NCBI GenBank assembly: GCA_900759045.1
Contig: CAAETU010000009.1
Span: forward strand, 1 to 24,192
DNA from: an uncultured Collinsella sp.
Lineage (GTDB): Bacteria > Actinomycetota > Coriobacteriia > Coriobacteriales > Coriobacteriaceae
Direction of reading: 5' to 3'
DNA length: 24,192 nt
Positions 1 to 7,610 of the stretch are shown here, in pieces. Both the position numbers and the translations under genes were made by a program. Under the pieces are notes generated by a model. That model ran no database searches. It was not told the origin of the DNA and saw only the letters and a list, made by a program, of their open reading frames with translations. Numbering within the stretch: position 1 is the stretch's first letter; every line of letters begins with the position of its first letter.

Positions 1-85
1 AGGAGGAGGGATTCGAACCCTCGTGACCTTATACAGGCCAAACGGTTTTCGAGACCGCCGCATTCAACCACTCTGCCACCCCTCC
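1..85 (-). tRNA. tRNA-Ser (anticodon CGA), 3' end cut by window edge
   Basis: Read on the minus strand, the acceptor stem starts GGAGGGG at 85-79. The seven-base anticodon loop CTCGAAA has CGA at 51-49, a long variable arm follows, and the T arm is GAGGG-TTCGAAT-CCCTC (22-6). The long variable arm and the anticodon identify serine, reading UCG codons. Only five of the seven 3' acceptor bases lie inside the window, so the last two, the discriminator and any encoded CCA are missing. It lies downstream of tRNA-Ser(GGA) on the same strand, separated by a terminator-like hairpin. Confidence 0.95.
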
Positions 86-92
86 GCGTGGG

Positions 93-124
93 GTAAAAAC
101 AAAGCAGGCTCGAAGGCCTGCTTT
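93..124 (-). terminator. Rho-independent terminator after tRNA-Ser(GGA)
   Basis: A perfect 9-bp stem (101-109 with 116-124, AAAGCAGGC/GCCTGCTTT) has a 6-nt loop. On the minus strand it is followed by a T-rich run, TTTGTTTTTA. It sits just 3' of tRNA-Ser(GGA) and before tRNA-Ser(CGA), so the two tRNAs are probably not simply cotranscribed. Confidence 0.75.
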
Positions 125-133
125 GGAATTAAC

Positions 134-224
134 TGGCGGAGAGTCAGGGATTTGAACCCTGGAGACGCTTTTGACGCCTACACGATTTCCAATCGTGCTC
201 CTTCGGCCACTCGGACAACTCTCC
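134..224 (-). tRNA. tRNA-Ser (anticodon GGA)
   Basis: On the minus strand the 7-bp acceptor stem is perfect (GGAGAGT at 224-218 with ACTCTCC at 144-138). The anticodon loop TTGGAAA carries GGA at 190-188. There is a long class II variable arm and a T arm CAGGG-TTCAAAT-CCCTG. The discriminator is G (137), and the CCA tail is encoded (136-134). It reads UCC and UCU serine codons. Confidence 0.97.
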
Positions 225-240
225 GTTAAATGCGAAAGTC

Positions 241-269
241 AGTATACACGAGGAATCGCAAAGTGCAAA
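241..269 (-). promoter_or_regulatory. Promoter of tRNA-Ser(GGA)
   Basis: On the minus strand a TATACT -10 box (246-241) lies 17 bp from a TTTGCA -35 box (269-264). The -10 box is about 17 bp upstream of the tRNA 5' end, as expected for a tRNA promoter with a very short leader. Confidence 0.7.
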
Positions 270-618
270 CAGAAAAGTTGGCATTTTTTGAAACGCTTGG
301 CTTCGTGACGGGATCTAGGAGGCCAAAAACGGGCTCTGACCAGCATGGCTGCATACAGCAAATTGTTCAAAATGAGTATTTATAAACGACGTGGCGGCAA
401 TTTTAAAAATCTTTGAACGGTGCTGTGAACCACTGGTATGCATTTCGCGACCACAGCCTTGCAATTGCTGACCTGCGTTTTGATTTGGTTTGTCCCCGCA
501 GCGCCGTATCTTGTCCACGGATCCGTCAAGCATTTGGTCAGCATTTGGTTGGAAGACGCATGAAGTGCCGTGTGAGTATGGACATATGTGGAGGTCATGA
601 GGTTGTAGCTGCATATTC
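270..618. other. Intergenic stretch without recognised gene
   Basis: This lies between the divergent tRNA and rpsF promoters. It is clearly more AT-rich than the genes around it. The short open frames on both strands lack convincing ribosome binding sites and the local codon bias. A small tandem repeat of AGCATTTGGT occurs near 528-549. I see no RNA gene or coding sequence I can support. Confidence 0.5.
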
Positions 619-647
619 TTGCAGCCTGGGAGGTTGAAAGATATTAT
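619..647 (+). promoter_or_regulatory. Promoter of the rpsF operon
   Basis: TTGCAG (619-624) is separated by exactly 17 bp from TATTAT (642-647, five of six consensus bases). It would start transcription near 654, giving an rpsF leader of about 65 nt that contains the hairpin at 664-692. Confidence 0.6.
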
Positions 648-663
648 TACCAAGTCTTTTCCT

Positions 664-692
664 GCTTCAGGCGCACCTTCACGACCTGAAGC
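664..692 (+). promoter_or_regulatory. Leader hairpin before rpsF, possible S6:S18 autoregulatory site
   Basis: A perfect 8-bp stem (GCTTCAGG 664-671 with CCTGAAGC 685-692) with a 13-nt loop lies between the promoter and the rpsF ribosome binding site. S6:S18-binding leaders are known upstream of rpsF in many bacteria. I do not find the characteristic CCG bulge clearly here, so the regulatory role is only suggested by position. Confidence 0.35.
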
Positions 693-718
693 CACATTTG
701 CCCAGAGGAGGTGACAAT

Positions 719-1012
719 ATGAAGGCTTATGAACTGCTGTTCTTTGTTGACCCGTCGCTCGACCCCGAGACTCGTCTCGCTGTTATGAAGCGTATCGATA
801 CCACGATCGCCGAGGGCGCTGGCAAGGTCGACTCCGTTGACGAGTGGGGCAAGCGCAAGCTCGCCTACGAGATCAACGACCTCACCGATGGTGACTACAC
901 CCTCATCAACTTCCACGCAGATCCTACCCAGATCGCCGAGCTTGATCGCGTCCTGCGCATCACCGACGCTGTGGTCCGCCACATGATCGTCCGTCGCGAC
1001 GACCAGGAGTAA
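719..1012 (+). CDS. rpsF: 30S ribosomal protein S6
   Basis: This 97-residue protein has the normal length of S6, which binds 16S rRNA in the platform of the small subunit as a heterodimer with S18. The opening MKAYELLFFVDPSL and the segment WGKRKLAYEI (residues 43-52) are typical of the family. The start at 719 is chosen because GAGGAGG lies 7 nt upstream; an in-frame upstream start at 698 would overlap that site. It is the first gene of rpsF-ssb-rpsR-rplI, a conserved bacterial operon that pairs S6 with its partner S18. A 17-bp-spaced promoter and a leader hairpin precede it. Confidence 0.98.
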   Translation: MKAYELLFFVDPSLDPETRLAVMKRIDTTIAEGAGKVDSVDEWGKRKLAYEINDLTDGDYTLINFHADPTQIAELDRVLRITDAVVRHMIVRRDDQE

Positions 1013-1060
1013 GACTGTCGTTTTGGACTGGGCTTGTGCCCCAAGAGGAAGTAGTGAGTT

Positions 1061-1513
1061 ATGAGCATCAATCGAGTGAATATCACCGGTAACCTCACGC
1101 GTGATCCCGAGCTGCGCGCCACCGCCGGCGGAACCCAGGTTCTGTCCTTTGGCGTCGCCGTGAACGATCGTCGCCGCAACCCGCAGACTGGCGAGTGGGA
1201 GGACTATCCCAACTTTGTCGACTGCACCATGTTCGGCACGCGCGCCGAGGCCGTGAGCCGTTTCCTGGCAAAGGGAAACAAGGTCGCGATCGAGGGCAAG
1301 CTGCGCTACAGCTCTTGGGAGCGCGACGGCCAGCGCCGGAGCAAGCTTGAGGTCATCGTCGATGAGATTGAGTTTATGAGTTCCCGCGGTGGCCAGGGTG
1401 GCTACGATCAGGGCGGTTACGCCCCCGCAGCCCCCGCGCCCGCAGCACGTCCTGCCGCACCGGTGGCTACGCCGCCCGCGGTCGACGTCTACGATGAGGA
1501 CATCCCGTTTTAA
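1061..1513 (+). CDS. ssb: Single-stranded DNA-binding protein SSB
   Basis: The 150-residue protein coats single-stranded DNA in replication, recombination and repair. An OB-fold domain spans residues 1 to about 107, beginning INRVNITGNLTRDPELR and including the conserved segment NFVDCTMFG. A Gly/Ala/Pro-rich linker (about 108-142) follows. The acidic tip DEDIPF at the extreme C terminus is the classic docking peptide for partner proteins. An AGAGGA ribosome binding site lies about 11 nt before the ATG. It sits between rpsF and rpsR, the usual position in this operon, so it is the housekeeping copy. It would act with the DnaB helicase encoded just downstream. Confidence 0.98.
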   Translation: MSINRVNITGNLTRDPELRATAGGTQVLSFGVAVNDRRRNPQTGEWEDYPNFVDCTMFGTRAEAVSRFLAKGNKVAIEGKLRYSSWERDGQRRSKLEVIVDEIEFMSSRGGQGGYDQGGYAPAAPAPAARPAAPVATPPAVDVYDEDIPF

Positions 1514-1585
1514 GGGCTGTTCACCTATTTTTGAGTGAGAGGCGGCTTCGGTTCGCCGAAGTTGCCAAATGAAAGGTATTTTGAC

Positions 1586-1852
1586 ATGGCTAATGATTTT
1601 TCTGCACGTCAGCCGCGTCGTAAGTACTGCCAGTTCTGCAAGGAGAACACTGAGTTCATCGATTATAAGGACACTCAGCTTCTCCGTAAGTACATGACCG
1701 ACCGTGGCAAGATCAAGCCCCGTCGCGTCACTGGCGCTTGCACGCAGCATCAGCATGACATCGCCAACGCCATCAAGCGCGCCCGCGAGATGGCTCTCCT
1801 GCCGTACACCGTCCCCGTGGTTTCCTCTCGTGGCAACCGCGACCGCGGCTAA
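1586..1852 (+). CDS. rpsR: 30S ribosomal protein S18
   Basis: This 88-residue S18 is the partner of S6 in the small-subunit platform. It keeps a CQFC motif (C15, C18) and a second C52-x2-H55 cluster with H57 nearby. It therefore looks like the zinc-binding (C+) form of S18; some actinobacteria also carry a zinc-free paralogue used in zinc limitation, which cannot be judged here. The start at 1586 has GAAAGG 9 nt upstream and gives the expected MANDFSARQPRRKY opening. An in-frame start at 1535 would add 17 atypical residues. It lies 72 bp after ssb and 15 bp before rplI. Confidence 0.97.
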   Translation: MANDFSARQPRRKYCQFCKENTEFIDYKDTQLLRKYMTDRGKIKPRRVTGACTQHQHDIANAIKRAREMALLPYTVPVVSSRGNRDRG

Positions 1853-1867
1853 GAAGGGAGACGCATC

Positions 1868-2431
1868 ATGAAGGTTATTCTTCTCGATGAGATCAAGGGC
1901 AAGGGCGGCGAGGGTGACGTCGTAGAGGTCGCTCAGGGTTACGCTGAGAACTTCCTGTTCCCCAAGAAGCTCGCTGTTGCCGCCACCAAGGGCAACCTCA
2001 AGCAGCTTGACGAGCGTCGCAACAACATCGCTAAGCGCGAGGCCGTCCGTCTGGCTACCGCCAACGAGACCAAGGCTGCCTTCGAGGGCAAGACGGTCAC
2101 CGTTGACGTCAAGGTCGGCGACGAGGGCATCCTCTTTGGCTCCGTTACCGCCGCTATGATCGCTGACGCCATCAAGGCTCAGCTCGGTATGGACATCGAC
2201 CGCAAGCGCGTCGAGCTCGGTAAGCCCATCAAGGTTGCCGGTGCCCACACCGTTGCCATCTCGCTGTACCGCGAGATCAAGGCCGAGGTTGTCGTTCTCG
2301 TCGGCGTTACCGCCGAGGAGCTCGCTGCCGAGGCTGAGGCTGAGGAGACCGCTGAGGTCGCCGAGGCCGAGACCGCTGAGGTCGCCGAGGCCGAGACCGC
2401 CGAGGTCGAGACTGAGGCTGCTGCCGAGTAG
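1868..2431 (+). CDS. rplI: 50S ribosomal protein L9 with acidic C-terminal repeat tail
   Basis: L9 binds 23S rRNA at the base of the L1 stalk and projects outward to limit ribosome collisions and frameshifting. Residues 1-148 are an ordinary L9: MKVILLDEIKGKGGEGDVVE with the rRNA-binding signature continuing to about residue 36, then the long helix and the C-terminal domain. The protein runs on to 187 residues with an almost purely Ala/Glu/Val/Thr tail built on the repeat ETAEVAEA. This tail is absent from the usual family length of about 150. An AAGGGAG ribosome binding site precedes the ATG. It is the last gene of the operon, followed by a strong terminator. Confidence 0.97.
   Translation: MKVILLDEIKGKGGEGDVVEVAQGYAENFLFPKKLAVAATKGNLKQLDERRNNIAKREAVRLATANETKAAFEGKTVTVDVKVGDEGILFGSVTAAMIADAIKAQLGMDIDRKRVELGKPIKVAGAHTVAISLYREIKAEVVVLVGVTAEELAAEAEAEETAEVAEAETAEVAEAETAEVETEAAAE
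2345..2409 (+). repeat. 24-bp tandem repeat encoding the acidic L9 tail
   Basis: Two identical 24-bp units (2345-2368 and 2369-2392, each starting GAGACCGCTGAGGTCG) are followed by a degenerate partial third unit to about 2409. The unit is a multiple of three and encodes ETAEVAEA, so copy number can change without a frameshift. Confidence 0.85.
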
Positions 2432-2463
2432 CATTTGCTGCAACGCAACAATCTTGTTCTAAG

Positions 2464-2502
2464 AAGGGCGCTCTGGGAGACCAGGGCGCCCTTTTGTTTT
2501 TT
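2464..2502 (+). terminator. Rho-independent terminator after rplI
   Basis: A 13-bp stem (2464-2476 with 2481-2493, one G-T wobble) closes on a GAGA tetraloop and is followed by TTTTGTTTTTT. It cleanly ends the rpsF-ssb-rpsR-rplI unit. Confidence 0.92.
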
Positions 2503-2655
2503 GCGCTGAGTGAGTGTCATGGTGAATGTTGCGTCGAAGTCCTATATACGGGACCGTTCATCCGTTTCGTTCGGTGATGATTGCCGGGGCGCGGCCCGTT
2601 TTGAGGCTGTGGCTGATACTATGGATGCTCGCAAGCGATATGAATGAGGATGCTC

Positions 2656-4047
2656 ATGGCATATGACGAAAGGGAGACGGGGCTGACGGTCGAGGACCGT
2701 GGCTCTAAGTTGGGTCTCCCTCAAAACCAAGATGCAGAGGCCAACGTACTGGCCGCCATGCTGCTGTCGCCCGAGGTGGTCGAGGAGGCCCAGGTCGAGC
2801 TGCAGCCCGATGACTTCTACCGGCCCATTCACAAGACCATCTACACCGCGATGGTCGATATGTACAACAGCCGCATTCCCATCGACTCTATCTCGCTGAT
2901 CGATTACCTGCGCAGCATCAACAAGCTTGATGCCGTGGGCGGCGAGGCCTACATTTTGGAGCTGATGGGTCAGACCCTGTCGCTCGTGAACTGGCAGCAC
3001 CATGCCGCCATCGTCCGTCGCGACTCGATGCTGCGCGAGCTGATCGGTGCCACCAACGAGATCAACGCGCTGGCCTATAACGCCCCTACCGACACCAAAG
3101 AGGTCGTGGAGCTGGCCGAGAGCAAACTGCTCAAGGTCACGGCGCGCGAGGTCAAGTCGAGCTATAAGACACTGACCGAGTTTATGGTCGAGGCTTATAA
3201 CGAGGCCGAGGAAGTGTGTAAGGCCGGTGGACAGGCCGCGGGCGTGCCCACCGGCTTCCCGTCGCTCGACCGCATGCTTATGGGTTTCCGCGAGGGCCAG
3301 CTCATCATTATCGGCGCCCGCCCTGCCGTGGGTAAGACGTCGTTCGCTCTGAACCTGGCGCTGAATGCCGCCGCCGCGGGCTATACCGTCGGCTTTTTTT
3401 CGCTGGAGATGTCGGGCAAGGAAATTGCCCAGCGCCTGATTTGCGCCTACGCCATGATTTCAATCAGCGACTTCCGTACGGGCCGCATTAGTCCCGAACA
3501 GTGGGCCAATATCAACGAAGCCACGCAGACCTTGTCTAAGCTCGACATCCTGATTGACGATACGCCCGGCACCACGGTGACCGAGATTCGCGCCAAGAGC
3601 CGCCGCATGCTCCATAACAAGGAGAAGGCCATTATTATCCTGGACTACCTGCAGCTGGTGAGTCCTCCGCCGGGACGTCGCTCCGAGAGCCGTACCGTCG
3701 AGGTCTCCGAGATGTCGCGTGGTTTAAAGATCATGGCCAAGGAGCTCAAGATTCCGTTGATCGCGCTGTCGCAGCTGTCGCGTCAGGTCGAGTCCCGTAC
3801 CGGCAAGCGCCCGCAGCTGTCCGACCTGCGTGAATCGGGCTCCATCGAGCAGGACGCCGACATTGTTATGTTCTTGGACCGCTCCGCCGATGCGGCCGAG
3901 GCTTCGCGTGACGATCGACCCGACGAGGGTGTTACGCGTATCGTCGTGGCCAAGAACCGTTCGGGCCCGATCGGTGACGTCGACCTGATGTTCCTGCCGG
4001 CATCCACCAAGTTCTATGAGCTTGATGGGGCGCATACCGAGGAGTAG
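2656..4047 (+). CDS. dnaB: Replicative DNA helicase DnaB
   Basis: The hexameric helicase unwinds DNA ahead of the replication fork. The 463-residue protein has the N-terminal DnaB domain (about 22-125, LPQNQDAEANVLAAMLL), a linker, and the RecA-like C-terminal ATPase domain. Walker A is ARPAVGKTS (221-229), Walker B is IIILDYLQ (326-333), and the signature LSDLRESGSIEQDADIV starts near 388. No intein interrupts it. ATGs at 2644, 2650 and 2656 are in frame; I prefer 2656 because GAGGA lies 5 nt upstream, but 2644 adds only four residues. It follows the ribosomal-protein operon after a terminator, a common arrangement with rplI-dnaB, so it needs its own promoter, which I could not pin down in 2503-2655. 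Confidence 0.97.
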   Translation: MAYDERETGLTVEDRGSKLGLPQNQDAEANVLAAMLLSPEVVEEAQVELQPDDFYRPIHKTIYTAMVDMYNSRIPIDSISLIDYLRSINKLDAVGGEAYILELMGQTLSLVNWQHHAAIVRRDSMLRELIGATNEINALAYNAPTDTKEVVELAESKLLKVTAREVKSSYKTLTEFMVEAYNEAEEVCKAGGQAAGVPTGFPSLDRMLMGFREGQLIIIGARPAVGKTSFALNLALNAAAAGYTVGFFSLEMSGKEIAQRLICAYAMISISDFRTGRISPEQWANINEATQTLSKLDILIDDTPGTTVTEIRAKSRRMLHNKEKAIIILDYLQLVSPPPGRRSESRTVEVSEMSRGLKIMAKELKIPLIALSQLSRQVESRTGKRPQLSDLRESGSIEQDADIVMFLDRSADAAEASRDDRPDEGVTRIVVAKNRSGPIGDVDLMFLPASTKFYELDGAHTEE

Positions 4048-4074
4048 GACAGGCGCCCGTTGCACGGGTATACT
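4046..4074 (+). promoter_or_regulatory. Promoter of purA
   Basis: AGGACA (4046-4051, overlapping the dnaB stop codon) and TATACT (4069-4074) are spaced by 17 bp. The start would be near 4081, leaving a leader of about 60 nt before purA. Confidence 0.6.
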
Positions 4075-4140
4075 GGGAATGTTTTGTGCTTCTGCGTGCC
4101 AGCGTGGCGCGTAGACAGTCCATGAATGTAAGGAGTAAAC

Positions 4141-5427
4141 ATGCCGTCAACCGTTTTGGTCGGTGCCCAGTGGGGCGATGAGGGCAAGGGTAAGATCTGC
4201 GACCTGGTCGCCGGCGACTTCGATGCCGTCGTGCGCTATTCGGGCGGTAACAACGCCGGCCACACCATCGTCGTCAACGGCAAGAAGTACGGCCTGCACC
4301 AGGTGCCCTCCGGCATCATGTATTCCGACCATATGTCGGTGATCGGTAACGGCTGCGTCGTCAACCCCAAGGTTGTCCTTGAGGAGATCGACATGTTCGA
4401 GGCCGACGGTATCACCACCAAGAACCTCAAGATCAGTGGCAACGCGCACATCATCATGCCGTACCACATCGATCTGGATGGTGCTTTTGAGCAGAAGCTC
4501 GGCAAGAAGAACATCGGTACCACCAAGCGCGGCATCGGTCCGTGCTACCAGGACAAGATGGCCCGCATCGGCCTGCGCATGCAGGACATGCTGGACGAGG
4601 CGCTGTTCCGCGACAAGCTGGAGACCGCTCTTGCCCGCGTGAATCCGGAGCTGGAGCTCATCTACCACCTGCCCACCTACACCGTGGACCAGATCTGCGA
4701 CGAGTACCTGCCCATGGCCGAGCGCCTGCGCCCCTACATCACCGAGACGAGCCTGCTGCTCAATAACATGATCGACGAGGGCAAGGACTTGCTGTTCGAG
4801 GGCGCCCAGGCAACGCTGCTCGACATTGACCACGGCACCTATCCGTACGTGACGTCTTCCAACTGCACCGCCGGCGGCGCCATCACCGGCTCCGGCGTCG
4901 GTATGAAGAATGTCGACCGCGTGCTGGGCGTCATGAAGGCCTATATCACCCGCGTCGGTTCGGGCCCCATGCCCACCGAGCTTTCCTATGAGTCCGAGGC
5001 CGGCCATACGCTGACCGAGGAGGGCTATGAGTACGGCGTGACCACCGGCCGTCGCCGTCGCTGCGGTTGGTTCGATGGCCCCATCGCCAACTACGCCTCG
5101 CGTGTCAATGGCCTCACCGATATCGCCATGACCAAGCTCGACGTGCTTTCGGCCTTCGATACCGTCAAGGTGTGCGTTGCCTACGACGTCGACGGCGAGC
5201 GTTACACGAGCGTGCCCGAGCATCAGGTGCGCTTTGAGCACGCCAAGCCCATCTACGAGGAGCTCCCGGGCTGGAAGTGCGACATCACCGGCTGCCGCAG
5301 CTTTGACGAGCTGCCGCAGGAGGCTCAGGACTACGTGACGTTTATCGAGGATCTGGCACACACCCGCGTGACGTTCATTGGCGTCGGCGCCGGTCGCGAG
5401 CAGATCATCAACCGATTCTGGAAGTAA
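4141..5427 (+). CDS. purA: Adenylosuccinate synthetase
   Basis: The enzyme joins IMP and aspartate using GTP to form adenylosuccinate, the first committed step to AMP. The 428-residue length is typical. The P-loop QWGDEGKGK (10-18) includes the catalytic Asp13, and His41 sits in NNAGHTIV. Later motifs such as GTTKRGIGPCYQDK and TTGRRRRCGWFD, the IMP- and GTP-binding segments, are intact. An AAGGAG ribosome binding site lies 5 nt before the ATG. It has its own promoter in the dnaB tail and a terminator-like hairpin downstream, so it is probably expressed mainly as a single gene even though purD follows. Confidence 0.98.
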   Translation: MPSTVLVGAQWGDEGKGKICDLVAGDFDAVVRYSGGNNAGHTIVVNGKKYGLHQVPSGIMYSDHMSVIGNGCVVNPKVVLEEIDMFEADGITTKNLKISGNAHIIMPYHIDLDGAFEQKLGKKNIGTTKRGIGPCYQDKMARIGLRMQDMLDEALFRDKLETALARVNPELELIYHLPTYTVDQICDEYLPMAERLRPYITETSLLLNNMIDEGKDLLFEGAQATLLDIDHGTYPYVTSSNCTAGGAITGSGVGMKNVDRVLGVMKAYITRVGSGPMPTELSYESEAGHTLTEEGYEYGVTTGRRRRCGWFDGPIANYASRVNGLTDIAMTKLDVLSAFDTVKVCVAYDVDGERYTSVPEHQVRFEHAKPIYEELPGWKCDITGCRSFDELPQEAQDYVTFIEDLAHTRVTFIGVGAGREQIINRFWK

Positions 5428-5449
5428 TCGGCGCTATTTGGTTATTGCG

Positions 5450-5499
5450 ATATACCCCTTTGCAGCCCAGGCGGGCGGCCGAGGGGTATATTTGCTTTG
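5450..5499 (+). terminator. Terminator-like hairpin between purA and purD
   Basis: A perfect 10-bp stem ATATACCCCT/AGGGGTATAT (5450-5459 with 5482-5491) encloses a 22-nt loop that can form a further GCCC/GGGC stem. It is followed by TTTGCTTTG. It fits a Rho-independent terminator of purA. An attenuator ahead of purD is an alternative, because no clear purD promoter is seen after it. Confidence 0.65.
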
Positions 5500-5548
5500 T
5501 AATGGGTCCGCATGGTTGGCGGGCCGTTCATCCATAGAGGAGGCACCC

Positions 5549-6853
5549 TTGAAGGCGGACACTCAAACCATCGACATCCTGTTGTTGGGCAGCGGCGGCC
5601 GCGAGCATGCTCTGGCAGCAAAGCTCGCAGCATCACCGCGCGCCGGCAAGCTCTACATTGCGCCGGGTAACGGCGGCACCGCGAGCTGCGGCGAGAACGT
5701 GGTTCTCGACGATTGCGATCCTGCGGCCGTGGCTGCGTTTGCCCAGAGCCACGGATGCGGACTCGTGGTGATTGGCCCCGAGGCTCCGCTCGTGGCGGGC
5801 GTTGCCGATGCCGTGCGCGCGGCGGGCATTCCCTGCTTTGGCCCGGGTGCCGAGGGCGCTCAGATGGAGGGCTCCAAGCTATTCTCCAAGCAACTCATGG
5901 AGCGTGCCGGCATTCCGACGGCCGCCTACGGCTCGTTTACTGACGAGGCTTCGGCTCTTGACTACGTGCGCGAGCAGGGCGCCCCGCTGGTCGTGAAGGC
6001 AGACGGCCTGGCCGCAGGCAAGGGCGTTATCGTGGCGACTGAGCTCGAGCAGGCCGAAGAGGCCGTGCGCGAGTGTTTTGGCGGCACCTTTGGCGATGCC
6101 GGCAATACCGTGGTCATCGAGGAGATGCTGACCGGCCCCGAGTGCTCGCTGCTGGCCTTTACCGACGGCAAGACCGTGCGCCCCATGGCCACTTCGCAGG
6201 ACCACAAGCGTGCGCTCGAGGGCGACCTTGGCCCCAACACCGGTGGCATGGGCGTCTACAGCCCGGTACCCATCGTGACCGACGAAGAGCACGCCACGAT
6301 GGTGAAGGTCATGGAGCAGACCGTGGCCGAGCTTGCTGCCGAGGGCATCGACTACCGCGGCTGCCTGTATGGCGGCTTTATGCTCACCCCCGCCGGCCCC
6401 AAGGTGCTGGAGTTCAACGCCCGCTTTGGCGACCCCGAGACGCAGGTCGTGCTGCCGCGCCTCAAGAACGACCTGGTCGAGGTTATGCTCGCCTGCGCCA
6501 ACTGCGAGCTTGATCAGATTGAGCTCGATTGGCGTGACGAGTGGGCCGTGGCTGTTGTCCTGACGAGCGCGGGCTACCCCGGCAGCTACGAGAAGGGCAA
6601 AGTCATCACCGGCATCGCCGACGCCGAGTCCATGGAGAACGTGACCGTGTACCATGCCGGCACCGCCGTGGTGGACGGTCAGCTCGTGACCAACGGCGGC
6701 CGTGTGCTTGCCGTGACCGCGCTGGGCGATACGTTTGAGAACGCCCGCAACCTTGCCTACGAGGCCTGCGAGAAGATTGATTTTGAGGGCAAGACCCTGC
6801 GTCATGACATCGGCCTGCGCGCGCTGCGTGGCCGCGACGCCTGGGATGCCTAA
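5549..6853 (+). CDS. purD: Phosphoribosylamine-glycine ligase (GAR synthetase)
   Basis: GARS catalyses the second step of de novo purine synthesis, coupling phosphoribosylamine and glycine with ATP. The 434-residue protein has the N-terminal domain motif GSGGREHA (14-21). The ATP-grasp region includes KADGLAAGKGV (150-160), QDHKRALEGDLGPNTGGMG and the metal-binding EFNARFGDPE (288-297), followed by the C-terminal domain. The start is a TTG at 5549, chosen because AGAGGAGG lies six bases upstream and the product begins exactly at the family N terminus. The frame is open further upstream into purA, but that extension is not GARS-like. Only 21 bp separate it from the next gene, so the two are likely cotranscribed. 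Confidence 0.96.
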   Translation: MKADTQTIDILLLGSGGREHALAAKLAASPRAGKLYIAPGNGGTASCGENVVLDDCDPAAVAAFAQSHGCGLVVIGPEAPLVAGVADAVRAAGIPCFGPGAEGAQMEGSKLFSKQLMERAGIPTAAYGSFTDEASALDYVREQGAPLVVKADGLAAGKGVIVATELEQAEEAVRECFGGTFGDAGNTVVIEEMLTGPECSLLAFTDGKTVRPMATSQDHKRALEGDLGPNTGGMGVYSPVPIVTDEEHATMVKVMEQTVAELAAEGIDYRGCLYGGFMLTPAGPKVLEFNARFGDPETQVVLPRLKNDLVEVMLACANCELDQIELDWRDEWAVAVVLTSAGYPGSYEKGKVITGIADAESMENVTVYHAGTAVVDGQLVTNGGRVLAVTALGDTFENARNLAYEACEKIDFEGKTLRHDIGLRALRGRDAWDA

Positions 6854-6874
6854 AGTCCGAGAGGGATGAGACGG

Positions 6875-7570
6875 ATGGACGAGAAGAACGAAGAGCTCGT
6901 GGACGCGCAGATCGTCGAAGAGGACAGCCGCATGTATGGGCACGCCGAGGGCGAGCCTGGTGGCGAGGTCGCTGACGAGCCGGCGCTGGTGCTGGGCGAC
7001 GACGACCCGCACGATGCCGAGCTGCACGAGAAGATTCTTTCGGAGGAGTGCGCCTGGAAGGGCAAGATCCTTGACGTCCACCGTCTTGAGGTTGAACTGC
7101 CCAACGGTCACCGCAGCGCCCGCGATATCGTTCGCCATCCGGGCGCGGCGGCCGTTGTGGCACTGACCGAGAGCGGCAAGATCGTACTGGTGCGTCAGTA
7201 CCGCACCGCCATCGACCGCGTGACGGTCGAGGTTCCCGCCGGCAAGCTCGACCCAGGCGAGGACCCGCTCGATTGCGCCAAGCGCGAGCTGCATGAGGAG
7301 ACGGGCTTTAGGGCTGGTCGCATTCGCTTTTTGACGTCGATTGTCACGTCCTGCGGTTTTTGCGACGAGATCATTCACATCTACCTGGCCACCAAGCTTG
7401 AGTTCGATGCACCCAACCCCGATGATGACGAGTTCGTCAACGTGGATCTGGTGCCGCTGCACGAGCTGATCGACGCCGTACTCGACGGCAAGATCGAAGA
7501 CGCCAAGACCGTTGTGGGTGCCTTGGCTTGCGACAGCATTGCTCATCGTTTGGGTGGAGCGGAACTTTAA
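6875..7570 (+). CDS. Nudix hydrolase, ADP-ribose pyrophosphatase-like
   Basis: The 231-residue protein hydrolyses a nucleoside diphosphate linked to another moiety; similarity in form to NudF/ADP-ribose pyrophosphatases suggests ADP-ribose, which is an inference. A complete Nudix box, GX5EX7REUXEEXGU, spans 123-145 (G123, E129, R137-E138, E141-E142, G144). It is preceded by the VRQYR and VTVEVPAGKLD segments usual in this subgroup. The first 50 or so residues form a very acidic extension not found in compact family members. ATG 6875 is preferred over 6866 because GAGGG then lies nine bases upstream. It follows purD by 21 bp, so it may clean up a nucleotide sugar or ADP-ribose in the same transcript. 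Confidence 0.9.
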   Translation: MDEKNEELVDAQIVEEDSRMYGHAEGEPGGEVADEPALVLGDDDPHDAELHEKILSEECAWKGKILDVHRLEVELPNGHRSARDIVRHPGAAAVVALTESGKIVLVRQYRTAIDRVTVEVPAGKLDPGEDPLDCAKRELHEETGFRAGRIRFLTSIVTSCGFCDEIIHIYLATKLEFDAPNPDDDEFVNVDLVPLHELIDAVLDGKIEDAKTVVGALACDSIAHRLGGAEL

Positions 7571-7610
7571 CGAGCGGGGATGATCCCGCAGGTTTGTGTA
7601 AGTCAGCGAA

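Noticed and set aside
1..270. tRNA-Ser genes as an integration site for a mobile element
   Set aside because: No integrase and no duplicated tRNA 3' end in the window.
315..695. Short open frames on both strands in the tRNA-rpsF gap
   Set aside because: No ribosome binding site, no codon bias like the neighbours, and they overlap the rpsF promoter and leader.
647..2443. 598-codon open frame on the minus strand opposite rpsF-ssb-rpsR-rplI
   Set aside because: It is the mirror of the strong codon bias of four well-identified genes; its product is low-complexity Leu/Gly/Asp-rich and has no ribosome binding site.
2503..2655. Promoter of dnaB
   Set aside because: Several AT-rich hexamers (near 2543 and 2615) exist, but none has a matching -35 box at proper spacing.
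5378..5548. Longer N terminus for purD
   Set aside because: The frame is open back into purA, but the added residues are unlike GARS, and the TTG at 5549 has an ideal ribosome binding site.
7574..7589. Terminator after the Nudix gene
   Set aside because: The stem GCGGG/CCCGC is only 5 bp and is not followed by a U-run; too weak to call.
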